Shown here: piece by piece, positions 1 through 12,564 of the stretch
Layout of the letters: each line of letters starts with the position of its first letter
Position numbering within the stretch: position 1 is the stretch's first letter
NCBI GenBank assembly: GCA_022497155.1
Contig: MU385791.1
Span: 1-64,000, forward strand
DNA length: 64,000 nucleotides
Direction: 5' to 3'
From: Whalleya microplaca
Lineage: Eukaryota > Ascomycota > Sordariomycetes > Xylariales > Xylariaceae
Program-made: the position numbers and the translations under genes
Notes under the pieces: model-generated
Database searches by the model: none
Seen by the model: the letters and a program-made list of their open reading frames with translations, nothing else
Told to the model about the DNA's origin: nothing

Positions 1-2382
1 GCGAGTGTATAAAACGCAGCCGATTTGAAAGGTGCTGTATTATACATGTATAAAACAGCACGTATTTTATTGAATAATACAATTTGCAACCCTAGCTTCC
101 AGTGTGTGAGGTCGGAGCTAACCAGATAGGCAGATCCACCTGGGCGGGTTTGGCGGGTCTGAACAGACACGAAACTGCTTGAACTCTGAAACATGCTGCC
201 GCGCATGCTCGCGCTCTAATTAAGCCAATTAAAGCCGGGTCTCATGTCTCTCTACTCTTTTCTATCCTGTACTTTTATTCAGTCTTATGTATCTCAACAC
301 CCGTTGGATATATGCTCTCATACTCCGTATTTTATTTAATCTGTATTCTTGAGATCCTCTACAGATCTGTCTCATCTGTCTGTCCCTTGCCTTGCGCAAT
401 ATCTGAATATCTGCTATGGAATGCTGTTTGCTGTACATGCTTACATATACATACGGCAACATACCTGAAATTTCATGATCTACGTTTCGTTTCGTTTCGA
501 ATCGCGAGTCGTGGCCACCATATCCTCTATATTATACATATATACCTACCTAGCTATGCACGCACGTTTCGCCTAGCGCACCAACTTCCGTGTGCGTGGT
601 AGGTACCCGACTCCAAGCTAGACAGATGGCTGCTTCATATCGCTGGACTGAACTACCTGTGGGGTCGACCTACGGCGTTCTAGGCACTCGGCCGCCGAGA
701 GCTCTGCAACAGCGGAATGTTCTTTGATACCTAGCATGCGATAGGTAGGCAGTCGACTGTCGATGGCGGGATGGTCGGACAACGTAAGGTGCTCTCTCGA
801 AACATCACTCGACATCTCCCCGATCTCTGAACCACATGTGACGCCAGCGGCTTGGAAACCAGGTACTACGTGGTAGAATGGTTGTCGTCCCTGAGCGTCA
901 TACGTACCTTGCCATTAGCCCAACTTTAATAGCCGCAACCAGCAACTTGATACGTAGCCTTATTAAACCTTCAAATCGTATATCTCTTTATTAGTAAGTG
1001 TACCACCTTACCGCAACTCTTTGCTCATCCTGGTAGCACATCCTACTCTACATTAAAGCCCCATATATGATGATCTGGTGATCTGGTGATTTGGCAACCT
1101 GCGTGGCGCCGAAAGGCGTAGGGCTGCAGGGGCTGTCCACACTCCATCATGATGATGAGTGTGAATATGCAGTAGAATAAATGGTAGCGCTTATCTATAT
1201 GTAATCGTTATCACACAGCAAGTCTTGACGATGGCTTGTTCAAAATAGTGCTTATACCAACACCTAGTGATCAAAAACTGAATGGCTATTATACACCTTG
1301 AATCAAGTTTTGTATTCATGCAAGTTTAAGAGTGGCTTGCCGTACATAGATAATACTCATAACGCCGGCATACCTATGATTAATAAATATCGCGCACTTG
1401 GAATCTTCTACGCCACCAACGTTTACATGTAGAGCCGGATATGCCGCAAAGTATTCAACAAGTGCAGCATTTCGGCTCTGCCGCATATGCCACTTTGAGA
1501 TTCGCACTCTCTATGCTCAAGCACTTGAAAAGGTGTACATGTTGGCTTCAAGGATCTAGAAAGATAAGAATGTGCCCGTTATACGCTGTTCAGAGCCTAG
1601 TAACTTTTAATTGTTCATGTAGTTACAGTATTCCGCCACAACAATCTGATCTCGAAGCACACATCCCGGATGTATCACCTTACATAAGTACACCGGCTAT
1701 TCACGGCATCACTCAAGTGAGCCCGTTCCTTACTTGCAGTACGTCAAGTTCAGGAACTAAGCAGCTAGGCAATCTTCTTCACCTCCTAGGCCAAATCCTA
1801 AGATAGCAATGAAAACCAAAGGCTTTCGCGTCACCTGGAGGCAGTGTGATACCAGGGACACAGCGGACGCTGGCCATATGCAAGGCACAGAGGACCAGCG
1901 CCCTTAGAAGTAAAAAATTAGCATAATATAAGAATGTACCTCAGTGAGGCGATATCAGATATTAAACTAAAAAGAACAGATACTACACTTGATCTAAGCC
2001 GAAGGCAAAGAGGAGCTTGGTGAAGAGAAGAAAAGGGGAACGGGATCACAGCTGTTGGTTGGGGTTCAACCTTTTATACTTCAATTCTGCCGGGCTGCCC
2101 TGGCTGCCTACGGGTGCCTACGGGTGCCTACATAAGGCGGTGAACCCAGCTGACTCACCCAGTCTGTCAGTCACCCCGCTATATTTGCATGTGCTTCACA
2201 AGGCTACACGATTTCCAGGGATCTCCAACAGTGCAAAACCCCAAGGCTACAGGGCCCCACCATGCCACACATCCATTAGATATACACATAAGCACACGGC
2301 AAGCATTACGCCTTGTGCAAGTTGAACAGCTAGTTCATACCCAGTCCTTCTCTATGTGTGTCTCTGACCCCCTCGTGTAAAC
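1..2382. other. Gene-poor stretch upstream of BET2
   Basis: I see no convincing gene here. Open frames are short, carry no recognisable motif and lack plausible splice partners. The last 300 bases hold the BET2 promoter and leader. Two small tandem repeats are visible: a GATCTGGT-type repeat near 1072-1093 and three copies of a ten-base TGCCTACGGG-like unit near 2104-2132. Base composition is ordinary for intergenic DNA in this window. Confidence 0.6.
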
Positions 2383-3459
2383 ATGTCAGGTCTCCAAGAG
2401 CTGCCAGCCGAGCTCCAGCTCGCAACCGCGGCCCACGTCAAGTACATCCAAAGCCTAGACACGCGGAAGGATGAGTATGACTACTGGCTCACCGAGCACC
2501 TTCGTCTGAACGGCCTCTACTGGGGACTGACCGCCCTGCATCTGCTCCGGCACCCAGACGCCCTCCCCCGCGACGAGACCATAGACTTCGTGCTCTCGTG
2601 CCAGCATGACAGCGGCGGCTTCGGCGCTGCGCCGGGCCATGACGCCCACATGCTGTATACCGTCAGCGCGGTCCAGATCCTCGCCATGCTGGACGCCTTC
2701 CCGGAGCTGGAGAAGCGCGGCAAGGGTAAGGCGCAGGTAGGCAAATGTGAGTCAACCAACTGCAACTAACTGCACTCCTCCCATCCCACCCGAAAGTGCG
2801 TGCCAGCCCAGGCACCAACTAACACCGCCCTAGTCATCGCAGACCTGCAGAACCGGGACACAGGCACCTTCGCCGGCGACGAGTGGGGCGAGGAGGACAC
2901 GCGGTTCCTGTACGGGGCCTTCAACGCGCTGTCTCTCCTAGGCCTAATGGACCTCGTCGACGTCGACAAAGCCGTGTCCCACATCGCGGCGTGCGCGAAC
3001 TTCGACGGCGGGTACGGCGTCAGCCCCGGCGCGGAGTCGCACTCGGGGCAGATCTTCACGTGCGTGGCGGCGCTCACGATCGCGGGGCGCACGGGCGCGA
3101 TCGCGGCCGACCGCCTCGGCGCCTGGCTCAGCGAGCGCCAGGTCGCCGGCGGCGGCTTCAACGGACGCCCCGAGAAGCAGGAGGACGTCTGCTACAGCTG
3201 GTGGGTGCTCAGCAGCCTCGAGATGATCGGGCGCGCGCACTGGATCGATCGCGAGCGGCTCATCGCCTTCATCCTCCGCTGCCAGGACACGGAGCTCGGG
3301 GGGCTGGCGGATCGCCCCGGCGATATGGTGGATGTTTGGCACACGCTGTTCGGACTCACGGGTTTGAGTCTGCTGAAGTATCCTGGGTTGGATGAGGTGA
3401 ATCCTGTGTATTGCTTGCCGAAGGCTACGACGGACCGTATCTTTGGCAAGTCTGAATGA
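2383..3459 (+). CDS. BET2: Rab geranylgeranyltransferase (type II) beta subunit
   Basis: Catalytic beta subunit of the cytosolic prenyltransferase that adds geranylgeranyl groups to C-terminal cysteines of Rab GTPases, working with an alpha subunit and the Rab escort protein. Two exons, 2383-2746 and 2834-3459, join across an 87-base intron with a GTGAGT donor and CTAG acceptor in matching phase and give 329 aa, the usual length. The joined sequence reads GKFIADLQ across the junction, as expected for the family. Prenyltransferase alpha-alpha barrel repeats are clear ([26 protein letters not shown]). Likely zinc ligands are the Asp and Cys of QEDVCYSWW and the His of DVWHTLFGL. The second exon is strongly GC-rich, with G or C at most third positions. 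An earlier GT (2737) could also act as donor but would not keep the frame. It lies convergent with the cupin gene. Confidence 0.95.
2747..2833 (+). other. BET2 intron
   Basis: The intron begins GTGAGT and ends CCCTAG. Exon 1 ends in phase 1 (one base, T) and exon 2 supplies TC, making a Phe codon that fits the family consensus. No in-frame continuation exists without removing it. Confidence 0.85.
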
Positions 3460-4031
3460 GGGCGCGGTATCCCCTGAGCAGAGTCTACATTGATGACATC
3501 TTGGTGCGAGTCTTCGCAACGTTTGGTTATGATCGTGATTCGTTCATCGAAGAGTGGCTTGCGTACCCAGATATGAGATTCGCCGTCTCTTGCAATGTGA
3601 TAGCCTATTTGCTTACCTGGAATGGTAGGTAGATGGATACAAGATTGAGGTAGACCAATCGTTGATTGTTTCCCTCCTTGACCCAGAATCTATGAAAAAA
3701 TAGTCAGGGCCTTGGAGACTACGTTCTCGTATCTAGGGCCCCAAAGGGAAGATTCGATACAATCATGGCATGACTTCATCATTCAACTTGGAAATTACTG
3801 TGCAAGCATAGACTGGGAAAGGGAGGCCTTACTTTGATATCATGACATAGATTGTTCAGACAGTAGATAAACTACCCAAGCACATATGGAAGACATCATT
3901 TGTTGAAATTATTTAATTCTTTGATCACTAGTGTGGTATGTAATTGTCACCCATATCCTTTTGATCCACGTGAGTAATGACAGTTCCTAGATACCTAGCA
4001 CCACTATACAAAATAACCATAATCCGTCTAT
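3460..4031. other. Convergent spacer between BET2 and the cupin gene
   Basis: About 570 bases between two facing 3' ends. Both terminators and polyadenylation signals should lie here. I see no gene or clear repeat in it. Confidence 0.6.
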
Positions 4032-4628
4032 CTACGCAGAATCCTTCGCCCGCTGTCCGACGAAAAAGCCTAGGCCGTAGTCTTCCGTTGTGAATGTGAT
4101 CTTGGAGCCCTTGGGGAAGTAGAAGACGTCTCCTGGCACTGCGTGCACTTTGTTGCCCGACTCATCACTGATGTCGAAGCTGCCCTCGACAATAACTTTC
4201 ACTGTAACGACAGTCAGTATATGTTTTATCTCAGGACTGCTTGTGATACCCGGGAGCTCGGAAGTTTGTTTTTAAACTTCATACCCCACCAGAGAGGCTC
4301 ACGCAGGCTTGCTTGAATGAATGATTTGCGGGAAAGGCTTACTCTCGTGGTATGTGTACTCGTACACAAGTGGTGTGCCCTTCTCGAGACGGTAGAACCC
4401 AGCTGAGATGGGCTTGTCTGTGTCAGTTCTGTCGAAAGGTCAGTAACACATCGATCACTTAGATGAAGTAAGGTCATCTTACGAGGTAGCGGTATCCCCG
4501 AGGAAGGCATTCTCGTTCGCTATCAACGGAGGCTTGACAGTCTGGGCTTTGGCAAAGTAGGTCATGGCGACCGGTCCCTTCTCGCTTGAACTCATTTTGG
4601 ATTTAGCTTTGCTGATGATAGCGCCCAT
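4032..4628 (-). CDS. Small cupin-fold protein (EutQ-like)
   Basis: Three exons on the minus strand, 4483-4628, 4343-4428 and 4032-4201, have matching phases and introns of 54 and 141 bases. They encode 133 aa. The C-terminal half has the cupin signature: a first strand pair with VIVEGSFDISDESG, then the turn motif PGDVFYFPKGSKITF typical of ethanolamine-utilisation EutQ-like and other single-domain cupins. Such proteins are often small-molecule binding or isomerase-like, and the substrate cannot be told from sequence. The metal-binding histidines usual in enzymatic cupins are not obvious, so a binding rather than catalytic role is possible. A second in-frame ATG at 4595 (MSSSEKGP) is an equally plausible start. 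A TATA-like element lies about 60 bases upstream. No operon-like link to its neighbours is visible. Confidence 0.8.
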
Positions 4629-4685
4629 TTACGTCTGTCGTCTCGTCTGCCTAAGTGGTCTCTCGGGATCCTAATGAGCTGGCTT

Positions 4686-4695
4686 GATATATAAC
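4686..4695 (-). promoter_or_regulatory. TATA-like element of the cupin gene
   Basis: GTTATATATC on the minus strand lies about 60 bases upstream of the first possible ATG of the cupin gene. Its position and sequence fit a core promoter. It is inferred only from sequence. Confidence 0.35.
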
Positions 4696-7586
4696 GAGAG
4701 CACATTATAGAGCAGGACATTGGCCTTTATATCGTGAGCCTACTATCAAGACATCGTAGTTACACAAAGCATCACATCCCGAACTCGGCCGTCATTACAA
4801 GTCCGCTGTAGTCACTAGCTCCGGTCAGGAGATAACAGTAGATCTCACAACGCAATACGCAAACGCCCAACGAATCGTGACTAGAACCCTTCACGACGGG
4901 CTTCCCGTTTACGGCGGGGTCGTTTGCTCTGGTTGGACGCGGTGCCTGCATTATCGCGCCTAGTTCTTGGATCTACATATAGTTTTGGTGCCGCCCGGTG
5001 ATTGGACGGGGATGGCTCGGTATGTTCAGATAAGCTAAATTCTGGGGTTGGATCCTGTTGCGTGGATAGGTCCGTTGAGTTAGGCCTGACACTACTGGAC
5101 ATCCGATAAAGCTATACTCCCTTCTGTCAAGCTTGGTAATAGAGTTAGTGTCATCTCCTAAAAACGGCCTATATATGCCTTGGCGCTGATCTGGACTCAA
5201 CAACCCCTCATGCTTTCACAAATTTGCAACTTGTCTAGATAAAACAAATATGACTATCCAATACATTTGATCATGATTGTGTGTAATAGACATATACAAC
5301 GTCATTTATCAAATTGATTGCGTCACTTTTCCGAAGTCTTAGTTCCAAGCCACCCATCGGTTTATATGTCTATAATCAACTTACATGAAGTATATACTTT
5401 CTCTGTATGACTATAGTTTTCATTTGAACTCCAGTACCGGTTGCGCCTTTATATCTTTTAATCAATTCTATACCTACTATAATGTTATGTAGCCTAAACT
5501 TTTGAGAACTTAGATGTCTAGGAATAGTGCCAAACTATTACGTCGTTAATGAGATTAGTAAGCCCTTTACTGCAGTAGATAATTGTGCTCGAATTGAATA
5601 AATGTATTGGGTATTGTACTCGGAGAATGATTTAATCCTTCCTGCCCGGCAAAGCTACCTAGAAGTTCATTCGTGGAAAATCGTATTTCTGGTGCACATG
5701 TAAAATGGCATAGCGAAGAAGAAAGGTATAATGTATAGACATATATTTACATTCAGACCCTTTTACCTCGATGGGATCACATGACTTTTGGTAGCCGGAC
5801 TTTCAGAGCCTTGAACGAAAACGGTTGAACTTGCCATTCTTCAAGCTACTAAAAGTTGGTACATTGATTTTCATGAGCTCCCATCGACCGATCGTCTTCC
5901 ATATCTTGCTTTGCTCTTGAGCTTACTGGTTATATATGCTCTCTAGTACTGATCGATAACTGGAAAATTATAGTTTGGGTTGATGACTTGTGGTGGGAAC
6001 TGGGAATCAGTGTAGCACTTTACTAGTGGATCAAAGAGACACAATGAAACTCCAATCCGTCTACTGAGAGCAATCCTGCTATTGGCTCTTAGAATCCATA
6101 TTGTGCACAACAACATGGTCCTGCGTTAGATGTCATCATGTCAAGCCTACTAGTAATACAATTATTGCTAAATAATTAATCACAATATCCTCAAGATACA
6201 TGCATGTATGTGTTCCTTCATTTAATTTGTGCGAAGCGTGTAAGGCTTTCTAATTAGCCTTAGCACAGCCTCGATGACCACTAGTCATTACCCGAGAGCC
6301 TGTTTCTCTACCCTTGATAGGTCATCTTTACTTAACGATTGGTTCTGCCAAAGAGCTCTCCAATATGAAGGTTACCTCATGTCAAAGAAATATTCAATTA
6401 GTTTGCCTTTCTATACAATAATATAGTTCACATTTCCCTACTGCTTCTATAAACCAACCACCTTCCATATAAAACAGAGGTTATCAAGTTGCAACAATAT
6501 CTCACCTCACCTCACCTCACTCAATAACTGCTGACTTGAACATGCGAAATCAGTACCGTGATGGCTGTATCGCAATAATGCCTCGTAACCGCGAAACTTG
6601 AGGAGTGAGTCTCCGTACCTGTTAAAGTCGGATTATTATTATTCGATTCAAGGCGCTGTAGAGCCCCTCATCGGCAAGACAGTGGGCATTATTTCGTCTA
6701 CACGGAGTCTATAGTATTGGCTTGATTTTACCGATCGACAACACAAAGGGAGCAGCCCAGTCTAGCTAAGGTATCACATGTAGAGTGAATCCAGCGGGCC
6801 TTAGGCAAATCCAGGGGTGAGAACTGGGATTGAACTTGAGTAGTAGACAGAAGTATAAATTATCATTATTCTGTATCAACTCAAAGTCCAACCCCTAAAC
6901 CTTAATGAAGCTTGTGTCTAATGCGAGTCAACCTTCCATGAATCAAACGTTTCGCAGCCGGATGATTGGGTTGACAATCATGAAGTTCTCGCGTGATCTC
7001 AAAGCTTGGGACGATGGCCCTGAGCTCGGCTCAGCTCAGCTCACGGAACCGTACGGTACCAATTATCTCAATACGATCCTACACGTCAAGCCCTATGTTG
7101 CCATGCAAGTTCATGTCTGTGTGGGTCTGTACAGCCCGGGGCCTAAGAGTTGCTGCGAGTCCTGTAGAGCAGCACACTGTAGAGAATGGGCATGGGGTCC
7201 TTGATCTTGATTGCAGCCAATTAACTATGCACATGTTATAGAAACTATGATGTGAAGCTGTTGTATTGCATACCGTTGCATGCATTTCATATACAGGACG
7301 CGAAGGCGTCGTTGCCTGGCGCACCCCGCGGCGGCCGATTAAGTCCGGCCACCCAACAGCCGGGACGGGAATTTGACATGTTGGTAAATGCTAAATCCGA
7401 CCTTACCTTACAGTAGCTGTGTAAGAGGTAATTGTGGCGAAGCAACATCTTTATCCAACACCGCCTGGCCTGAAAGCATGTACATTTGGTACGTCAAACC
7501 TCCCTTGCAATTGATGCAGTGGTGTTAGTCCATAGTGCATACAGCTAAGATCAATTACAATAGGAAAGAAAATTGCTTGGTGATAA
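4696..7586. other. Gene-poor stretch, 2.9 kb
   Basis: AT-rich spacer with no gene I can support. A 73-residue minus-strand reading frame at 4881-5102 ends in a basic tail (QSKRPRRKREARREGF) and could be a last exon or relic, but nothing upstream joins it. Short CTCAC repeats occur near 6502-6523 and CTCAGCTCAG-type repeats near 7023-7041. Confidence 0.55.
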
Positions 7587-7595
7587 CATATATAG
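7587..7595 (+). promoter_or_regulatory. TATA-like element of the SDR gene
   Basis: CATATATAG lies about 140 bases before the SDR start codon and is followed by a pyrimidine-rich leader that includes a run of T at about 7680. This is a typical fungal promoter layout. Inferred only from sequence. Confidence 0.35.
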
Positions 7596-7732
7596 ACTAG
7601 CCAATGCAATTTCTTACTTGCTAAAAACTATAACTTAGTACACACCTCTCAAATACATCCACACTTTATACAGGATCGTTTTTTTTCTTTAGTCCTTACT
7701 ATCATCGCCACAGCCAACATCATATCTCAATC

Positions 7733-8695
7733 ATGGCCCCCAAAGGCTCCGTTATCGTGACGGGTGGCACTGTTAATCTTGGCTACTGGGCAGCACGCCA
7801 AATCGCCCAAGAGCATCCAGATTACCTCGTTGTAGTCTCCTCCAGGACCGACCGCGACCACGCGGCGGACTCTATCAACAAAGCCCTCGGACAGGACAAC
7901 ACCGTATTCATGCAGCTCGATCTAGCAGACTCGAAGAATGTTCGCCGCTACGCAAAGGAGTGGGCATCCAAGAATATGCCTCCAATACAAGCCCTCCTTC
8001 TGAACGCTGGTCTACAATTTCCCGGTGCTACGAAGAAGACAGTGGAGGGCATAGAATCGACATTTGCCATCAACCACGTCGGGCATGCCCTCCTATTTCA
8101 CCTTCTCTATCCTTACCTGGCACAAGACGCCCGCGTCGTCGTTACGTCGAGCGGAACGCACGACCCTGCCCAGAATTCCGGCCTACCGGATGCAGTATAC
8201 AATACGGCCGAAGAATTGGTGGACCCTCCGCCATCCGATGCGTCGGGGCGCCGCCATTACGCTAATAGCAAGCTCGCAAATGTATTGTGGACCTATGCAT
8301 TGCACCGGAGACTAGTACAGCGCGGTCCCGGTCGCAACATCACGGTGAATGCATTTGACCCCGGTCTGATGCCCGGCTCAGGTTTGGTGCGGGAGGGTAC
8401 TAAGACTGAACAATTTCTATGGAATAAGGTCATGCCCCGAGCCCTGCCCGTGTTGCGATTGTTGATATCCCCCAACATTCATAAGCCCCAGGAGTCGGGT
8501 GTAAATCTTGCTCGGATGGCCACTGGCGCGGATATGGATGGCGTTAGTGGGAAGTACTTCGAGGGACGGAAGGAGATACCGTCTAGTAAGGATAGCTATG
8601 ATGAAAAGAAGCAGGATGACTTGTGGCGGTGGACAGTCACATATTTGTCAGGTGGGGACGAGGCCGAATTGACGCGTTTCGAGGAGTTGAAGTGA
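7733..8695 (+). CDS. Short-chain dehydrogenase/reductase
   Basis: Intronless 320-aa protein of the SDR superfamily, closest in style to the retinol dehydrogenase/protochlorophyllide reductase-like fungal members. Visible motifs are the N-terminal cofactor-binding strand and turn VIVTGGTVNLGYWAA (residues about 8-22), an Asp after the fourth strand (MQLDLADSKN), the NAG motif (LLLNAGLQ), the catalytic Ser in VVTSSGTHDP and the YxxxK pair in HYANSKLANV. An Arg-Asp pair after the second strand (SSRTDRD) suggests NADP(H). The glycine motif is TGGTVNLG rather than TGxxxGxG, a known variant. It should catalyse NAD(P)H-dependent carbonyl reduction or alcohol oxidation, with unknown substrate. It sits upstream of an FMO gene on the same strand with a 1.4 kb gap, so a joint pathway is possible but not shown. 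Confidence 0.9.
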   Translation: MAPKGSVIVTGGTVNLGYWAARQIAQEHPDYLVVVSSRTDRDHAADSINKALGQDNTVFMQLDLADSKNVRRYAKEWASKNMPPIQALLLNAGLQFPGATKKTVEGIESTFAINHVGHALLFHLLYPYLAQDARVVVTSSGTHDPAQNSGLPDAVYNTAEELVDPPPSDASGRRHYANSKLANVLWTYALHRRLVQRGPGRNITVNAFDPGLMPGSGLVREGTKTEQFLWNKVMPRALPVLRLLISPNIHKPQESGVNLARMATGADMDGVSGKYFEGRKEIPSSKDSYDEKKQDDLWRWTVTYLSGGDEAELTRFEELK

Positions 8696-10093
8696 GTCTC
8701 GAGGGTGAGTGAAGAGAGATAACATGAAATCACATTAGTATAAGAGCAAAAAATAGCAGACAGTCACGATAGTTACTTACCTAGTCTTACCGATATTACG
8801 TAAGGAAAGAACCCCTGTTGCTTGACTCTTTAAGCATGTCCCTGGGCAGCGTATCACACGTTCTTATGCGATGATAACATCAGAGAGCGAACTATAGGTG
8901 TAGACCGATATGCATGTCTTGTACTACTATGACAATGTGAGAAATTAGTTGCTTACTTGTTAGATATTGAACCCTCTATCATCTACGCCACTCCCAGTTT
9001 TAATTTGATGATAACATATCTTACGGGATTGATCATATTTCCAATAGCTGAAGTGATAACATTCAAGACACAACCCACAAACATCCGCGAACCCCAATAT
9101 CTACGTGAGACTGTAGCCTATGATGAAATAACGGGAGATAGTCTAGCAAAAGCAGAAAACGAAACTCCGAGCGTGGCCCACTAAGAGTCGAGATCAAGCT
9201 CCTTAGCTCACCCTAGAATTCGACAACGTCTTATACATGTTTCTCGGACCATTCGCGCATGTGCCTATGCTGAAGAATGACAACAAAAGCAAGCTAGCCT
9301 CCAAGACAGAGGTGATCTACCGCCCTTGTTTCTGTGCCACAATCCGGGCATTGATTCCTAGTGGGTACTAATATAATGATATTTGGTTTATATGCTTAAT
9401 ACGGCTGGGCACTCCACTGAGAAGCAGCAAGGATAAGAGGATCCTATTCCAGTGTTACAAGATGGTTAGATAAATATTATCGTATACAAAAATGATATCT
9501 CACGTTAGGGTGCAGCTCGCCGTCATAAAGGTGTCCTATTCAGACTCAGCTTATTCGAGCGGTTTGGCTGGGTCAAACTCGCCCCTGAGTCTTGACCGTT
9601 GATGGCATTCCCATGAAGTACTCGTGAAAATGGAACACCGCCGTTTTTCCCGGCTTAAGGCCATTACAGCCACGTGTTAAAGTCAAGGTGGTCATCCTAT
9701 CAAAAGAACATGCATTTTTCAGGCCTGTAGCGAGCTTCGACCGGGCGGTTATGTCGTATTGGGGCGCATGGTATGCGGGGAGAACAGGGACGCGACAGCG
9801 GTGACGGCACCAGTGACATTCAAGATTGTGAGATGTCAACGTCCACAAACTTTTCAATTGGTGGTACTTGCCAATATAATTCAGGGTAAGGGGGTGGTAC
9901 TCTGGGAGTTGGAGTGGTTTATAAGCATTTAGGCTCTGCTTAATTAGCTATAGAAGACTCGGCGGCCTATTTATAACTCGACCGGTACTCGGTAGGTAGT
10001 AGTATAAAATCTTTAAGATTTCTTTCACATTTCAATTGCTAATTTTTGATATATCATACATAAGGTTATCCAATTACCATCAATACCCTGACG
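8696..10093. other. Spacer between SDR and FMO genes
   Basis: No convincing gene. A 75-residue frame at 8957-9184 contains a hydrophobic stretch (LMITYLTGLIIFPIAEV) but has no recognisable homology or splice partners. A 94-residue minus-strand frame at 9573-9857 is equally unsupported. The last 200 bases are the FMO promoter and leader. Confidence 0.5.
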
Positions 10094-12564
10094 ATGTCTC
10101 CGAGTAAGTTTGCGGGTTTGCAGTAATCCCTAAAGTCCGCACAGGCTTACCTTCTGAGGATCTAGATGCTAGAACACCACCATTGTATGAGGAATATCCT
10201 CCGAAGGCTGACTTGCGTAAGGAGCTCTGCCAGCCTCTCCCTTTCATTGCTCCTGGGACAGTGGATCCCACTGTGATGGGCGATAAAGAGGCTAGCAAGC
10301 AAGCATCAGCCGTCCTAGACGAGTTCAATCTTGCTCTGGAGACAAATGATGCCAAGAAGTTGGAAATGTGCTTCTTCGGCGACCAGGCCTACTGGCGTGA
10401 TATTTTGGCCTTGACCTCTCACCTGCGCACCTTTATGACACCCGGTGTCATTGCCACGGCCCTTTTGGAAACGAAGAAGCTCAGAGAGGCTACTGGGGGT
10501 ATGAAGCTTGAAGGCGTGGCCAACTTTGTTTCAGTCTCCCCTGTTCTCGTAAGTAAATGACCTCTCCTATGAAGCGCAATATTATGTTTCTCTAGTTGAA
10601 GCAAGTCATAAATGCCATGGCTTGGAGAGGAATGGAATCGCAAGAAGATTTGGCACAGTGCTGACTTGAACTTAGCAATTCATTCATTGTAGTGTTGTCT
10701 TTAGGACTTATTTGCCTGCAGCGACATGTACTGGCAGGTTGATGCTCTTACCTACCAAAGTAGGAGGTGACTCTAACGGGGATACCATTGCTTGGAAAAT
10801 CTGGATATTGAGTACATGGATCGATAGCTTGGACGTACATCCGGAGGATGAGGATCTACTTCAGTCCCCTAGCAGAAAGCTAGACGGCGTTGAGACCATC
10901 GAAACCGACGTCTTGATCATTGGAGGCGGAAACTCGTAAGTCAAGAATTCAATATCACCGGGCCTAGCCTAGGAATAGCTGAAACCGAAGTCCCTCTGAC
11001 TTAAGCGGGTGCTGGCTCAATACAGTGGGAGTACCCTTGCAGCACGCTTGAAAGCCTTGGGTGTTGAGAGTGTAATGATCGACAAGAACCCCCAAGTTGG
11101 CGACAATTGGGCTCTTCGCTATGACTGTTTGCAATTACATGTGCCGACGTCCTCTTGCGAGATGCCGTATCTCCGTAAGTAAAATTATAACTACCGAAGA
11201 GTAGATGTAGGTTATACTAACTTCGAGTTTATCGCTAGGCTATGGCAAAGACTTACAGACTCCTCATCTCCTGAGCAAGGACGAGCTAGCCGAACAACTA
11301 AAGAAATTCGTGTCAGCCTTCAACTTGAATATCATTACCTCTGTAAATGTACAATCAACTATATACGACCAAGTGGCCAAGCAATGGGTTGTGAAGTTCA
11401 ACACTCCGAACGGCGATAAGAAAGCTGTTTGCAAGCAGCTTGTTTGCGCCACGGGGATCAGCTCCTCGAAGCCCTATGTTCCATCAATTACCGATGAGCA
11501 CCTCTACAAGGGCGTCAGTCTTCACTCAGCGCAATTCAAGAACGCCAAGCTGTTGGTGGAACAGGGGGCCAAGGTAAATCCATACTGTGGCACGAAAGAC
11601 TTCCCTTGCCGACGACTGATCCGACTTTAGACTGTTCTCGTGATCGGCTCAGCCAACACCGGGTTCGACATTATAGAAGATTGCTACGATGCCGGACTTC
11701 AGACGACAATGATAGTCCGGTCACCGACCTACGTCTTCCCGATGGCGTACTGTTTTGACCCTCACGGATTTGGCGCCTACGACCATATGCCAATAGATGA
11801 AGCCGACAAGATGCAATTGACATCCCCAATGTCTGTTGCTAGCCAGCTAGCTCACGGCATGCTTTCTCATCTATCGTCCACGGAACCGTACGTATCAACC
11901 TTCCCTAGTTTCACTTCCTCAAGGACCCTTCATAGGGCTAGTTCTACGTAGCGGAAAGGATTCGGACGAGCATGTCAACTGACTCGTCAATAGGGATCGG
12001 TATAAAGCTCTCGCTGCTGCCGGATTCCCTGTTTTTGATAGCCGCCATCCGGATGCTAACTTGATGCACTTCCTCGTCGAGCGAGGAGGTGGACACTATG
12101 TCGACATGGACCTGGGCGTGCGCCTTATCGAGGAAGGCAAAATCGGCGTCAAGGGTGGCGTTTCGCCGGTTGCGTACACGGAGACCGGGTTGCGCTTCTC
12201 GGATGGCAGCACGGTGGATACGGATGCTGTGGTGTGGTGCACGGGATTTGCCAAGATCGCCGACACCCTATGCAGTGACGACGCCACGGCCCCGGCAGCC
12301 GGAAATGTGGAGAATAGCCTTCCCAAGAACGTGCTGGGTCCGCGCGACATAGCCGCACGCCTAGACGCTACATGGGGCCTCGACGCCGAGGGCGAGATTC
12401 GCGGCGTTTGGAAGCGTCAATTGCGCATGGAGAATTACTGGGTCATGGGAGGGACCTTACAGCACCAGCGATGGTGGTCGCGGGTGCTGGCGCAGCAGAT
12501 CAAATTGGCAATGGAGGGTATTTTGCCGCCTGCATATCGTGACACGCCCGAGTCGGTAAGATAA
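10094..12564 (+). CDS. Flavin-containing monooxygenase with N-terminal NTF2-like domain
   Basis: Seven exons join in consistent phase: 10094-10103, 10145-10548, 10676-10935, 11026-11174, 11239-11573, 11631-11887 and 11994-12564. They give 661 aa. Residues about 40-210 form a SnoaL/NTF2-like domain (TNDAKKLEMCFFGDQAYWRD, FVSVSPVLQF). The FMO part follows: an FAD-binding motif IIGGGNSGSTLAARL near 217, an FMO signature variant YKGVSLHSAQF, an NADP-binding motif VLVIGSANTGFDI near 390, and the late CTGF motif in VVWCTGFAK. It should be an FAD- and NADPH-dependent class B monooxygenase acting on N, S or a Baeyer-Villiger substrate. The architecture is common among fungal secondary and xenobiotic enzymes. 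The first intron is only 41 bases and the first exon 10 bases, so the 5' end is the least certain part. Confidence 0.88.

Noticed and set aside
1441..1806. 121-residue plus-strand frame
   Set aside because: Cys/Ser-rich random composition, no domain, no splice partners and no codon bias.
6815..6845. tRNA B-box-like word on the minus strand (AGTTCAATCCC)
   Set aside because: No flanking T-stem pairing, no A-box at a suitable distance and no acceptor stem.
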